This document shows positions 18,941 through 32,600 of a DNA stretch of 64,000 bases, one piece after another. A program made the translations under genes and the position numbers. Under the pieces are notes generated by a model, which was given only the letters and a program-made list of their open reading frames with translations, searched no databases and was not told where the DNA came from. The stretch is from assembly GCA_013399115.1 (NCBI GenBank), contig VXAA01000969.1:62001-126000 (forward strand), read 5' to 3'. Each line of letters begins with the position of its first letter. Position 1 is the stretch's first letter. The DNA comes from Anseranas semipalmata (lineage: Eukaryota > Chordata > Aves > Anseriformes > Anseranatidae).

Positions 18941-21900
18941 ACACTGCCTTCCCCTCAGTCTTATGGGCTCCTTTTTCTCCCTCATACGCAGCTCCTCACG
19001 TGGTGCCTGTTTGCATCGGGCCCCAGGGAAAACACCTCTGCCCCCAGGTACGGCTGCTGCCCGTCCCTTGAATGCAGCCTTGAGCCTGGGGCCGCAGCTC
19101 TCGCTCCAGTGATGGGCCCACAAACAAGCCTAACCGCTTGTCACACCTGAATGAAAGAGTCATATTCATGTCACCTCTCTGCAGCCACTGCCTTACAGGC
19201 TCTCACAGAACTGAAAGTGAAATCGGCATCTGAATCAAAGCCGGCGACTGCAAGACCTTCTGTTTAGCTTCAGTAAGCCTTCTATGAAGCCTCTCGATCC
19301 ATTTCTGGTAGGAATATTTTTCACAGCAAACTGGACAGATAAGATACAGCTTCACTCCCCCCACCACCACCACCCCCAAACTAAAATGGAGAGTTTTTGA
19401 AGGATGCTGCATATCCTTTGACCAGCCGATACAATAGATGCCAAAAATCTCTAAGGATGAAGGATATATACGAAGTGAGTACAGTCTTTGGAGTTGCTTA
19501 CTATCCCTAAGGAAAAAAAAAAAAGAGCAAGGAAGGCAGAGCTAAAATGGTTGCTGAAAGAATGAAAAAATCAAACTTAATGGTTTGTTACAGTTTGTGG
19601 GGACTGAGGAAACAAAGTCTGGAACTAAAGGAGTTGTCAGGCAGTGAGATAGGGTTACATTTCCTCCACATGGAGCCTGCAGTGCTGGCTTGATTAGGCG
19701 AAAGAACTTGGGATCGCTACAGAGAAAGCCGCCTTGCTCCCTGTCAACTTGCAAAAGCTAATCAGCATCCCAAAGTGACAGCTCCCTCCAGGGCCAGATT
19801 TCTTAAAACAAAACTAAAATAAAATAAAAATAAGAAGTCTCTTTGGTTGAGTTTCAAACCTAGCTACCCTACAAAAAAAAAATTAGAATGAAATAGAAAG
19901 ACTGTGACATTCTCCAGCAACACCCCCAATGCTAATCCGCACCGTGATAATAATGATAATAACTTATATGACTCCTATACCTTGCTCAAGCAGCTTGTAT
20001 CCTGAGGAATACATCAGACTTGATAAACTGCTGCCATCAACTTGCACAGTGTGATGAGACTTCGCGTGGGAGGATGCTGCTGTTTCGTGATGCCCTGGAG
20101 AAGCTGAGGACAAAATGTGATAAAGAGCCCCATGTGGAGCTGAATTTCCAGAGGAGGCTTTTGAGTACATGGAAGGGGAATCATCCGGTTTGGGACTCTG
20201 GCCAGGACACAAGAAATAATGCCCTTATTCTTGGCCAAAGCATCAGGGGAGTTTTGTTACTGCCAGCTCCAAGCCTTAAAAATTCTTGAGTTGGGGGCCA
20301 AAATTGAATGATATTGGCTTAGATATCGTGAGGATTTTTTTTCTTTTTTAGCAGACAAGCTTTTTTTGTTCCTTCTGATTTCTGTTCCCTGAGGGTGCAT
20401 TTTTATACTTTTCTCCACCACAAGGAGTTCTAGCAGTGACTTCCCTATTTGCATGAAATCTAGGATGTGTACTGCAATCCCATGACACCAGAAACTGGGT
20501 CTTTAGGGAAAACAGCAAACCCCATCAGTTCCACAGGAGAATCGCAAATGGAAGAGGAGCCCACAAAACAAGCTCTTGGGCTTACTCACAGGAACATCAC
20601 AACAGATGAAGCCTGCTCTCCTTCGGATGTATGTTCCATGTGAGGAGCCTCTGGAGGAAGCTGTGAGAACTTGCACATCACTGCTGTGGATTCTCTCATG
20701 GCTAGTAAGGGTTGAAGCCCACACTGTAATTTTTCCCTTGCCAGTGGGGCTGGCAGGGTCTTTCTCCTCTATGCCATCATTTGCTTTCATGAACCTTTTA
20801 AGGACTTCATAATTCGAAACTATTAGTTCTCTACCATGCCTGGTTGGTGTTGACCAAGGCATCCACTAGTGGCTGGGGCTGGTGCTCAGAAGAACCAATG
20901 CTCCAGTGCTCCCTTGCCACCTCCTCCCTGCACTCACCCCAGCAACCCCCCTTCCAACCCCTCCCCTTCCAAGTCCCATGAATAAATCCCTCGGGTGACT
21001 TCTGGCAGCATTTGTGGCTTTTCACCTCCCACCTATGAGAGTCCTGCACTGGGAGAGGCAGGAATGGTGTTGAAGGCCTGGCACCGCCTGGGACCTTTGC
21101 ACACCTGTTAGCTGTATGCCCTACCTAAAGCAGAAGGGGCGATATGGTGGCCCGACGCAGAGGGGACAGACACCTGCTGGCAGGTCACACCACAGGCTGT
21201 GGCTGGCCACCACATTACGCGACATACCTGACAAGGCCTGAGATAAGAGGGGCATGCATCTGGGGGCAGGGAGAGGGTGCTTCCAGCCCAGCTGGAGGCG
21301 CAAACAGCACCGTGAGCCGACTGTTCATGCTGCGGGGGGCAGTTAGTACTCACGTGATGGACTTCGGGCCACCCTTACTTGCATCTTCACTGGTAGACAT
21401 GCAGCAGAACAGCTCTGAAGCTGCACAGTTCAATTAAAAACAAACAAGGCCACTAGTCAGGCTCAGGCTCACAATAACAGCTTCACTTTTTGTAACTTGC
21501 TTTTCTGTGCCTAAGTGACCAGAAAACTGCAGAAACATATTTTAACAGATTGTTTCCCACCTCTTCCCCGCCTCCCCAAGGCAGGTTGAATATCTATCCT
21601 GAAAAAAATATTAGCCTCCAATAAATCATGGAGTTTACTGCCGTGCTTAAATCCTGCTCATCCTTCAGCGCACTGCTGTACCAGGATCAATTCCCCCACA
21701 CACCTTGCAACAAGGTCCCCTGAGATCAGGTGGCTCTTTGTCACCTCCTGGGCATCACATTGCTGGGACCAGTGCGGGATGCCAACAGCTGCTGCTGCAG
21801 ATCCTGGTCCCGAGGATGCTCAGCTTTTGTGCTGGCCAGGGAGAGGTGTCCAGCGGACAAGCATTGGCTGTCCGGCTCCGGCACAGCGCAGTTACCAGCA

Positions 21901-22572
21901 GATGGCAGCTGGAGATCGCTGAGGTGCTGCTCCAAACCAGCAAGGAGGGAAATTTGGGCTTTCTCCAGCCTCACAAGTGCAGCTTGCGAATAACGGGTGA
22001 CCTCGGTGCAGGCATGGCCTCAGTGATGAGCAGGGATGAGACCTTCCTGCTTTGCACCCTGCATGTGGGTGCGTGCACCAGAGGCTCCAGCAAGGGCAGA
22101 GAAGAGGCCGGGGAGGACACGGTGCTCATGTGTCCATGGATAGGAAATCAGGCGATTCACAAACCAGGTCTCTTCCCCCGCCACCCCAAGCTTGAACTCT
22201 CAAGCCACAGAATCGTTTTGATTGCATTTTCTGACCTGATCCAACCTCAGACCCACTCATGCATGTCCACGCCAGTCCCCAAAAGCATTTTGAGTCAAAT
22301 AACTTGGAGTATAGGAAAAATCCCTCAGCACAAACAACTCCCCTCACCCCCAAATCCTCACCCATAGTGCATCGTGCTGCTATGCTGTGGCAGTTCCCTG
22401 CAGCACCAGGCCCTGAAGTGAGCATTTCCCTGTTTTTATCACTTACTCCTCTCATTTTCAGGCCTCAGTGCCTACAGAGGTCTGTCCCTCCCTCCATCTT
22501 AGCTAGTCATGCAACAGAAACAGCTCACCACGCTATGCTCCAGCTCCAGCTCCTCCTTTAAGATAACTTTAT

Positions 22573-22617
22573 TCTTCTCCTTCTCCTTCTCCTTCTCCTT
22601 CTCCTTCTCCTTCTCCT
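22573..22617. repeat. (TTCTCC)n hexanucleotide microsatellite
   Basis: About seven units of TTCTCC, all pyrimidine on the plus strand. Its composition resembles the larger tract at 24.8 kb. Confidence 0.95.
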
Positions 22618-22619
22618 CC

Positions 22620-24515
22620 CTGTGCCACTGATGGCCCAGGGGGGCTGCCTCGGAGAAGGGAGAGATGCCAATCCCAGCTCACACAGGGCAGCTGTGGCAG
22701 CAATCAGCTCCACCTGCTCACCCAGAGGAGCTTCCCTCCAGGTGCTGAAGTGAGGGGTCAGCCTGGTCCCTGATGCACTGACCGATGCATTGACCCTCTG
22801 TCGACAGCCCGCGATGAGCTGACCTAATGCAACTGTTTGGCAGCCCTGGCAAGAGCTGGAGGCTTGGTGTGTCTATATGGCCTTGGGCGCACTTATTCTG
22901 GGCCCGGCCTGGTGCACAGTCCTGCACCCCAGCCCTGGCTCAGCAAAGAGGCCGAGGAAGAGGAGGGTGAGCAGATATGGAGCTGCCACCCCCAGAAGGC
23001 TCCTCTGAGGCTGTGCAGCCTCCGGTGTGTGGTCTGGCGTGGTCAGCACTCGCTCCCAACACAGTGAATCAGAGGGCAGCTGTGTCTCGCCGAGGGAAAC
23101 CGGGGCCATCCGCACCCACTGTTTATTTTCAGTGCCCCTCATTGCATGTTGGCAGACTTTGCACAATATAAAATAATGTCTGTCCGAACAGGTATGACAA
23201 AGATTAGGCAGTGTTACCCCAGTAGGGTGACCCTTAGGGAGCCCATAGCACAGCCAGACCTGGGTCCACCATCTCCCTGAGCATCTTTTTAGCCGCAGGA
23301 AGATCCTTTCTGTCCTGGCTCCTTGCAGCCTTCCCCAGGCAGCACAGAGATGAATCACACATAGAAGGTTTTCTTGGCAAGAGCAAAAAGTGGAAATATC
23401 CTTCCTCCCCCTCCCTCAAAGGCCAAAGCTTCAGTTCTGCAGGAGCTGATGGGGCCAAAAAAGGGACTGGACAGCACACCAAGCGCTACTGGTTTAATCC
23501 AACCCCAGTTTCTCATTTACCAATGTCAGCCTCCTATCCAAGCTTTCTTTGGCTTTCATCTCTCCTTTTATCTGTGTGCTGTCTCTGGTTTGCCCCTTCT
23601 GGTTGCTACTGCTTTGATCTCTTGAACCTCTGTAATCCAGAGCTGAATCCATGATAGCTTAGGCTGAAGAGTTTGCACGTTTTTACTTTTGTGACAGTCT
23701 TTAAATTCTTTCTTTTTTTTTTCTTCCCTGAAACTTCAGGCAGATTCCTTCTGTGTAGAGAACGAACATTTCAGATGTCCAAGCTGGGCATGTGCCCCTT
23801 CTACCATTCCCCATACCCCTGGACCTCTACATCCCTGTGCTGCTGGTTTTTGGTTTCTTCCATCATATCGTAGCAGTAGCGCCCACTGGGCAGGCGAAGG
23901 GCTGTGCCTGGTTTGTTGGGGTCTGCAACAGCCCCAGGATTGATCAGATCGGTTTGCCTATGGCATATTAACCAGCCCTTATTGGCACAGAGGGTTTCTA
24001 CTGTTCCATGAATATTTCCATCAGGTAAGCAGGGGAGACACAGAGGGAACTCAATCTGTGAACAAACTCATTTGGTTTCAGCTATTTTCCCATCCAAAGG
24101 TGGATGGCGATTCTTTATTTCACCATGAGCACAGTGGGAAGAGGGAAAAAGACAAGAGCAGAAGGGCGAACAGGAACTTTGCAGAACGCTTTGCTGTTCC
24201 CAGGCAGGGACGCGTCCATCAGGCCGTAACAGGAGCGCTCACCTTTCCCACCCTGGGGACTGCAGGTCCACGCACGGGCCCCATGGATCAAATGTGTCCC
24301 CAAGCCAGAGCACTGTGGGAGCTGTGGCTTCCACACGGGTGGCACCGCTAGCTGGCCTGCTCAGAAAGCAGCCCCTCAAGTTGCTCAGCAGTAGTTTTAG
24401 GATAGGTTCGTGCAAAGAAAGCACCCTCATCTTTAATTAAAAAATGCGGGAGCAGGAAAACACTAGAAAACACGTTGTGCTTTGAACCTCCTAGTTCTTC
24501 ACGGTAAGGGCCAGC
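22620..24515. other. Intergenic, no gene recognised
   Basis: Unique sequence of mixed composition. The short open frames on both strands show no family resemblance. Nothing else was recognised. Confidence 0.6.
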
Positions 24516-24524
24516 GTCTAGGCA

Positions 24525-24665
24525 GAGCTCACCCGAGCCCTCCCGTGGGGCCCGGGCTGATACGGACGTGGCGTGGCGGAGCCACAGCCCCGCGGCACAG
24601 CGCCTTCGTGGGCAGCGGCTGGTGCGGGAGGAGCTGCGGCTGCCTGGGAGGGAGCCGAGGCCCCG
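24525..24665. promoter_or_regulatory. Small CpG-dense patch
   Basis: By hand count about 16 CpG occur in 140 bases, with GC content near 75 percent, between AT-rich flanks. It is shorter than a formal CpG island. It could mark an enhancer or the promoter of an unannotated non-coding transcript, or be a GC-rich relic. No open frame in it resembles a known protein. Confidence 0.4.
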
Positions 24666-24817
24666 CTGCCTCTCCTCAGGCTGATTCCTTCTGAAAGCAA
24701 AGCACATAGCATCAGGCCTGTGTTTATTTTCCCCTTAAATTAGGGTGGCTTGATTTTAATTGAGAGATCTGCCAGCATAAGGCACGTTTGTGCAGCTGTC
24801 ATCAGAAATGCATACTT

Positions 24818-25150
24818 GTTTTTCTTTTCCTTTTTCTTTTTCTTTTTCTTTCTTTTCTGTTTTTTTTTTCTTTTTATGTTTCTTTTTATGTTTCTTTCTC
24901 TTCTCTTCTCTTCTCTTCTCTTCTCTTCTCTTCTCTTCTCTTCTCTTCTCTTCTCTTCTCTNCCTTTCCTTTCCTTTCCTTTCCTTTCCTTTCCTTTCCT
25001 TTCCTTTCCTTTCCTTTCCTTTCCTTTCCTTCTCTTCCCTTCCCTTCCCTTCCCTTCCCTTCCCTTCCCTTCCCTTCCCTTCCCTTTTTCTCTTTCTTTC
25101 CTTCTCTTTCTTTCTTCCTTCATTCCTTCCTTTCTTCCCTTCTTTCCTTC
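24818..25150. repeat. Compound pyrimidine tract: (TTCTC)n-(CCTTT)n-(CCCTT)n
   Basis: About 330 bases are almost purely pyrimidine on the plus strand. A degenerate T-rich lead is followed by TTCTC units at about 24,897-24,961, one undetermined base at 24,962, CCTTT units at about 24,963-25,030, CCCTT units at about 25,036-25,085, and a degenerate tail. The pure blocks change motif abruptly. Such homopurine/homopyrimidine mirror-type DNA can form triplex structures. Long open frames crossing it are low-complexity artefacts. Confidence 0.97.
24962..24962. other. Single undetermined base
   Basis: One N lies exactly at the junction of the TTCTC and CCTTT blocks. It suggests the assembler could not resolve the boundary, so the true array length is uncertain. 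Confidence 0.95.
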
Positions 25151-26278
25151 ACATATCAACTTGCTTGATGTGACCGTTTCCAGGCTAAGCTGTCCCACTT
25201 ACAGACAAGAAGCAGGACAGGAGGGGAATAATTCCCAGGGGAGCTCTGGGAGGCCCAGCTGAAGTGGGTGTCTCCTTCCTCTGCTACCAACCCCATCCCC
25301 CACAGCTGATGTGGGAGAAGGATGCTGTGCTTCACCTTCCCCTGTTCACGGTGATCTGTGTTTGTGCTCATACACTGGTCCGTGTGCTGCTGGGGCTGTG
25401 CAACCTGTGCACAGTGCTCCAGAGACAGGGCTACAGGGAACAGTCAGACACAACCCATGTATTACAAGGAGTTTCCTGCTGCAGCCCAGACTTCCCTATG
25501 AGACTGGAGTTTGGGAAGCTGGGTGCTGCTGCAGGAAGGCTCCGTGTCCACATCATTCTGACCCAGAGCTGAATAGCAGAACTCCGTTTCCAGGGCTCTG
25601 ATGCACCGTGGTCATGAGACAAGCAGAGCCTAGATATATGACACTGGGAATGACTCTGAAAAGAGCATTTCCCCAGAAGGGAGAGGGTCCTATATGGCAT
25701 TGCCACCCCAGCTTCCACTAACATCTCTAAACCCCTGCTTTATATGAGAGAAGTCTACCTTGTGCTGTGGAAAGCAAACAGGGAGATATAGCCCTTCCTG
25801 ATCCTTTTTTCACATCTGGAACAGCTGGAAAGAGACAGTAGCCTGAGAAATTGGCTGAACTTCTTGATGCATTCAGCTGTCTAGCTTTATATTTGTCCTT
25901 TAAATAACTTGCCAAAAAAACAAACAAGCCCAAAACAACCAATCAGTGGGAAAAAGAACCCAAACAAAACAAGAGAGACTTCCGTTTCTAGTCTTGCCCT
26001 TCTGCAGTGGCTGGTCTGAAGTAGTTTAATCTAAAACAGGCTTTGACAATTGCTGGAGAAAGCAATGTCCGTGGTGGGTATTTAGAGAATGGGACTCGCC
26101 TGCCGTACACTATCCAGGGGTTTATTACCTGCTGAAAAAGCTTAATGTGCTTCAGGTGCTATGTGATGTCCAGATGTCGTGGCAGAAGCAGCTTGGAGAG
26201 TGCTGGTGATAGAAATGCTGCTGGGTGAATGCAGAGATATCAGTGCCGAAAGTGATACTCAGTCCTAGCTCGTCTGTT
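25151..26278. other. Intergenic, no gene recognised
   Basis: Unique sequence with no recognisable exon, repeat family or RNA gene. Confidence 0.6.
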
Positions 26279-26279
26279 C

Positions 26280-26630
26280 ATACAAAAACATAGGGATGGC
26301 CGAACAGGTTAAGACCAAAGGTCCATCCAGCCCAAACCTTTGTCTATGGCAGCCAGCAGTAGTAGGGACTTTGGGAAGGATATCAGAACAAGGCAATCAC
26401 ATTGCAGCTCAGGGCCAGTGGTTTGTGGTGCTGGGATTTCTGGAGCCAGATGTAGTATCTTTGTATTTAATAACCCCTGGTGAATTTGGCTTCCAGGAAT
26501 TTGTCCAGCTACTTCTAAATCTTTTCATATCCACCGTTTCCTGTGGCAAGAAGTTTCACAGCTTAACAACACATATTGTTTTGTGTTGCCCATTGTTTAT
26601 TACCCTGAGCCTGGGTGAGTTTTCTCTGTA
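26280..26630 (-). mobile_element. CR1 LINE 3' fragment
   Basis: The plus strand carries the antisense of a CR1 3' end. It reads AGACCAAAGGTCCATCCAGC near the start, then GGAATTTGTCCAGCTACTTC, TAAATCTTTTCATATCC and TGGCAAGAAGTTTCACAG. This order matches the old sauropsid CR1 type that ends near the motif for TGGACCTTTGGTCTGACC. It is a diverged, non-coding fossil with no intact reverse transcriptase. Confidence 0.85.
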
Positions 26631-26631
26631 G

Positions 26632-29600
26632 GATGCTATTTAAGATTAGACCTAGATCCAGATCATACATGGGAAATGGATGGATGGATGGAGTCTGAAA
26701 TAATGTGGCTGTTATGATCAGAAGTGCAATTGCCAGTAGTTCACAAGCAGAGCGTGTTTTAGGAGCAGAGACACAGCTCCTCACCTGCCTGTCTGTTAGC
26801 AGGTCACATGCTGCCATCTGGATTATGGAAAAAGTGAGTTTTTGAGAGTGAACAGGAACAGAAGGGTAGCAAATGAAGGGGTGTGAGAGGAAATGTGTCT
26901 GTCAGGTAGAGAATGGTGTGACCAGAGGCAGCATCCCTCATTAAGGAAATGGAAATTGTATTCCAACAGCTTTATGCCTGCTTTAGGTAATAAAAGAAAG
27001 TTGCAGGTAGTGAGTTGCATGTGAAGACTTGGAAGCAAGACCCTAACGTGGTAAATCCTACAGGGAGAAAGGATACTACATCCTTACGGCATGTGAAAGG
27101 GCTGGTTTCTCTGTGGGGGTCAGTGAGACAGACCTGGCAGACACTGTTGTCCCTTTCGTTTTAGAATTAAGAACTTTCCGGCTAAAATCCACTAAGTGGC
27201 TAAGCATTTGCAGGGTAGAGTAGCATCTTTAAATTAAGTCACCCAAGAAGTTCATCTTATCAAAATCACCTGCATCATTTCCACCCTAATCAGGAACAGT
27301 AGTTGATGAGAATTGTTCAGCAAACTATGGCTCAGGCACAGGGGATTTAGAAATTATTCCGAAATCCACATATGGTAAAGGCGTCACAGTGCTTTATTTC
27401 CTCACCAACACGACTGACGGAACAGAAGTGGGAATGTTTTCTACTTAGACTCCAATTTCCAGAATTGCTCAGCTCCCATTTAGGCAACAAAGTCATTGGC
27501 CAGATGTGGAAAGAGCCAGCAGAAGGGTTGGTGCTGAGCAATCGTATGTCAGCCATTCCTTGAATGAGAAATTCAAAGCCTTCTCAGCTGCCTGGCAGCT
27601 TTGTCCAAGGGCTATTTATGGATCTAGAGCTGTTTTGAAAGCTGCATGGTTGACCTCAGGCACACGATAGACGGTCAGCACATTTTTCTGGGAAAGTGGA
27701 GTGCAATTCAAGATTTCTTGTAACTTTTTTTGTTCACCTGACACATGCGTTCTGAAGACAGTGAAAGATGAGAAAATAATATGGACTTGATAAATGACCA
27801 AAAGAAAGTTTCCGATCTGTAGTGGTTCCCATTATTCTTCTTATTCTTGGCATCAGCAGAGTTATGGAAATCTTTCCTCCCCCCTCCCCAAGCTCTACTC
27901 CCCCTTAACTTTTTTTTTTTTTCCTGCCAAATTCACAAGAGTGGCACCTGGGATCATTTTGACCAATAGGAAATTGACTGAGCAAAGTTGCCTCTTTTCA
28001 AATACATTTTCTTAAGGGACTGGAATGAATAAGAATCATAGTCATAACATGGCTAAACACTCTTTGTTTAACTTAATGCAATATAATAACCTAAGTGTTG
28101 CAACACAGCTCCTTGCTGTGACATCCTTTTTCCATTTGCTTAATTTTCACCCTAAACACACGCTGTTAATAAGCTGCTGAGAAAATAAAGCTCTTGTGAC
28201 AAAATCCAGAAACTGAGACCCTGTATGGTGTGTTAGATACACAACTCTTATTTGGACTGGCAAGTGGCACTGAGATTGGTATTGCAGAATAGATCCATTT
28301 TTCTTGCTGCCAAATGTGATGGACAGATGCAAAGGGAGGGTTGGGGAAGTGGATGGGAAAAAGCAGAGTGCAAATAAAATAAAATCACTGACAGAAAGTA
28401 ACGTGAGTTAGAATAGACATGCGATTGCCAGCAGGGAAATGCAGGATGCAGGGTACTTTGTCAACAGCCAAAGTTAAAATAAATGTTACACTGGCCCTGA
28501 AAACTGCAAGATTAAACTCCTCCTGGTGATTTATAATTAAGAAAGAAAAAGGTAGACAGACACCCAGTGAACGGGCTCAAAAGAAAACGTCCTATTGACT
28601 TTAGTGGGGTTTGGAGCTGGTCCAGCGCAGTAAAGGTTCAAATCTGATCTCTGGAGTCAATGAGTGTTTGGCCACTGATTTTAATCAACAGAATCAGGCT
28701 CTTAATCAAAGTTTGTTTTACATTTCCTGCTTTTTTACTCGCTTTGTAGCAAATCTGGAAGTCATATTTGTTTTTTTGGGGCTAAGTGAAAGTAAATAAA
28801 GACTGCCATAAAATCTGTGACATCTTTAAATTAAAACACAGTTTAACTAAGGAATATGACTAAACCTTTCCCTTTCATTTTCCCAAACCAGCCCAACACT
28901 TTAGTAAAGCTTGAAATAAGCTCTGTTTTTGTACAAACAGTAATATTTTGGAAGGTTCACAATTTGTCCTGAACATCGTTGAGGAAGAAAATTAACCCCA
29001 AAAGACTTTACCCTTAAAAAGAAATGCAAGCTTGCCTTATTATGTAAAAGATGCAAAATACTATATTTTATATAATTTATATAAAACAATTTATACAAAA
29101 GAAAAAAAAAAGTCATAGGTCTATGTGGAAAATAGGAAATACAATGCAAAGACAATGGTTCCCAGGTCTTTATCCTTCCCACACCTATAGAATTCTGTGA
29201 CTTTTTCACAAATGGTTTTCAAAACATATTGAAGAACATATTTGCTAAGCACTGAATACTGAGATCCAACATGCAAGACAAAGGTCAGAGAAAAAAACAA
29301 TAGAAAATGTAACTTCAGCTACTCAAACCCTTGCTAAGAGTCTCAAGCATGTTTTAAACTAGATCAGTGTTTGTGGAAGAAGTGTTCAGCACCTTATTTC
29401 CTACATAGAAAAGGTTGTGTCCACCTCTCTAAGCCTAGGTAGCTCGTAAATGCATAGAAAAGAAAATAGATAAATACTATCAAGACTTTCTATCTTCTGG
29501 AAGATCTTCTATCTTCTATCCCCTGACCATTCAGGGACTCTGGTTCTCCTCAGGTTTCTGTATTAGCTCTGGACAATTTGGCATTGTTATTCAAGCCAAA

Positions 29601-32600
29601 GTTAAGATCTCTAGTTTGTCACGCTTCCTTTGGGAATATCCTTTACTTTTCCTTTACTAGTGACAGAGTGGGAAGGAGCCTTACACAAGTAATCTACAAG
29701 GGATGGTTAATTTAAGCATATTTTATTTTGTTATTTATGGTTTTACTCCTTTATTTATTTATGGGAGGAGTAAATTTTACTTTCGATCAGACACTGAAAG
29801 CTGGAGCTCCAGCAGGTAACACCCAAGCTGTCTTTAAAACTACACACAGGAGACTTCGGTCACCAGGTGATGGCCATATCATCATATCTAGCCAACTGTG
29901 CACAAGCAACCATTTTGTGACACCTGTGAAGGTTTTGGTATTAGTATGGTAGAAGTGTAAGTAGAACTGTTTCAAATGTATTTGAAGTTCAATGAGCAAA
30001 TTCACATTTCAGTGTTAAGGAAAAATTGCAACTCACAGAGAGAAATGGACTTCACTGAGATTCTTTAAAAAGTCTCTAAAACAGACAGATTTCAACTCTC
30101 AAAAGCCTATGACTTATTAAAGGAAGAAATACACCAATTTTCATTTCATACAATAACTAAAAATATTACTGTGCATCTTTTTGTTTGTGCTTAGTTTTCT
30201 GTAGCCTATTGACAGTAGATTTTTGCAGAATCTCTTATTTCTATCTGCTAACAACAAATAAAATTGGTGATTAAAAGATTCCAGTGTTTCATAAGTTGTA
30301 TCAGACTTTGTCAAAGAGCTCCTGGGCAGTTCAAAGGGCTGTCTGAAAGGATAACAGCTCTTCCTTGTTAGTGGGGTCCCCTGCCTAAGAACTTAGCTCA
30401 GCAGAGCTGGGGCATAGCTATGGTTTTGTGAGCAGAGTCCTTTCTAGGAGTCAGGAGAAAATCCTTCTCTATAAAACGCTCCTTTATGGTTATGTCTCTT
30501 GCATAGGACTATACACAAAAGTCTCTGGAGCAGAAACTTCTGGTGGACAAGAGCCAATATATGGAGCAGGTATTGTTCTGGCCCAGAGACCATGGCTGTG
30601 ATCATCAAGAAGAAGAATGACTAACTCAGTGGGATAGCTAGAAATCACATAGCTGAGATGACAAGATGTCTTGACACCAAGACTAGGAAAAGAAAGAAAA
30701 GCTAAAGACAAGAAAGAAGGTAAGATGTTTCCCCTGCAGTTGAAATAAAATGTCTGTATAGCCGTTGCTCTACTACATAAACATTAGCAAAAACCTCTGG
30801 TAAAGATCTCTACTTTGGTGAAGGTAGACACTTGTCAGAGTTCTTTGCTGCTGGAGATGAGAAGTCAGCACAGCTGCAAAGTCTTACAGTCCTTTGGGTC
30901 GAAGGACAAAATCACTCAGGAGAGTATGGGCAAGTTTGTCCACATATGCCGCAAGTGGAGACAAATATGAATCACAAGGACAAATAAAAACTACAAGAAG
31001 CAATACCCAGAAAGGCGGGATGTCTGTGTCCATGAGGCTGGGATTAGATCACATATTAGTTGCGTTTTTTGTTTGACATTAAAAATAGCTTTAGAGCAGG
31101 CTTTGTGTAACAGCAGCATAGCTGGAAAAAAAAAGGTCCTGAAAAATGTCTTCATACTTTGCTATGTATGTGTATAAATATTAAACTGCTTTCCTTTCAG
31201 ACACACCACTGAACTCTGTGCTTGTTTGGATGTTGAACCTGGAAACTTCTCAAAGGTTTTGCGTACGGATAATTCATGAGTTAAAGCCCAAATTGAAATG
31301 CCATGTTACAACTTGTAGAAATGTTAGACAAATATAATGACCATATTTTCCAGTTACCTAATACCCATTCAAAATATAAAACCCAAAAGAACGGAATTGT
31401 TTTCATTGCTGTTAACCAGACAATATCACTCCAACTAAATATAGTATGTGATGAAACCAATTTAAATATTGTCCAAGTATTTAACACTGTAAATATTAGA
31501 CTTAACACTCCATAAAAACAGGCTTTGATGATGCAGGCTGACAAAAGGAGACTAGTTAATTGCAGATTACATCATGGCTAGGACAGCATCACTACCAGAA
31601 CAGCCACGATAAATGTGAGGTGCAAAGAAAATCTAATAAAATGAAAATAGTCCCTGTTCAGTGTTCACCTTTATCAGCTTCTTTAACCTTTTCTTTGCTA
31701 AAATGGGAGAAATAAGTAGTCCCAGGTAAAAAAGTATCCTGAGCTCAATGCATTCCTGAAGCTTGCATTTAGAGTCTGATTCATAAAATTTCCAAACCTG
31801 CATTTGACTTCTAGGATGTGTTTATGTCTCTTTCATTACAATGGGACTTATACGTACTTCTGAAATTTTCCTGTGGTGGGAAGCTTTCCTGAGTCAAATT
31901 CTGAAGACTGTTAAATCTAGTGTAGCTTTTGCAAGGAATATCAGCAGGTTATTGTTAAGCATGGCACAACTCCATCAAAGGTGAGGAAACAAATGTCTAA
32001 AGCTTTTGGTTATTGATAATTTAAATGGATTTCTTAAACTCTGATCTCAGATAAATATTCTGAAAATGGGGACAATTTCCTGGTATTGCAGGGCCTGATT
32101 TTCTTCTCAATTGCAGACTGCAACAACCCTGCATCCTTGTGTGTATACCAACCTGAGTTAATCTTCATTAATACTTGCCCAGAGATTAATGTAGGGATGG
32201 ATTCTGCCACGTGCTTTAAGAAGCCAAGCCAGAGCTGTGATAGCAGGATGACCCCAGATTCTTGCAGTGGAAAATTTCTACGTGGGGTTAGCTTCAGGTG
32301 CATATTAGTAAGAAATAAAGCTTCCGAGTGAAGGCTGGCTTCTCACTTGCACTCCTGAATGGTATGGAGGCATCCACTGAATCACCCGCTCCCCTCTAAT
32401 GGGGGTCCCAAACATGCCATATGGAGGCCTGCATTCTCACCTGTCCAAGATAACAGAAGCCCAGTTTATTGGATTACACAAATTGTTTTCCATGAAAAGT
32501 TAGTGAGTAACTCCTTGTAAGGTCACAGCTGCTGTGGCAGTCATCTGATAAAGTATCTCAGTGGGGAGTCATTTATTGTTGCCTCCTTCCTGTTGGGTGG

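Larger units (their letters stand above)
13690..22570. other. Intergenic, no gene recognised
   Basis: The first part (to about 15,800) and parts of 20,850-22,500 are GC-rich and carry many chance open frames. An A20 run lies at 16,053-16,072, an AT-rich unique stretch at about 16,110-16,300 and a short (AGT)n at 18,919-18,940. I found no exon with recognisable protein similarity and no TRABD2B-like sequence. Confidence 0.6.

Noticed and set aside
21705..22367. A 220-residue open frame on the plus strand, the longest stop-free frame in the desert apart from a repeat/N-spanning one
   Set aside because: It lies in GC-rich DNA where stops are rare, shows no recognisable domain or family motif, and overlapping frames on both strands are also open.
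24740..25262. Long open frames rich in FLS or in KRE residues
   Set aside because: They are translations of the pyrimidine/purine repeat and cross an undetermined base.
26296..26631. A 111-residue open frame on the plus strand
   Set aside because: It is the antisense of a CR1 3' untranslated fragment and not a gene.
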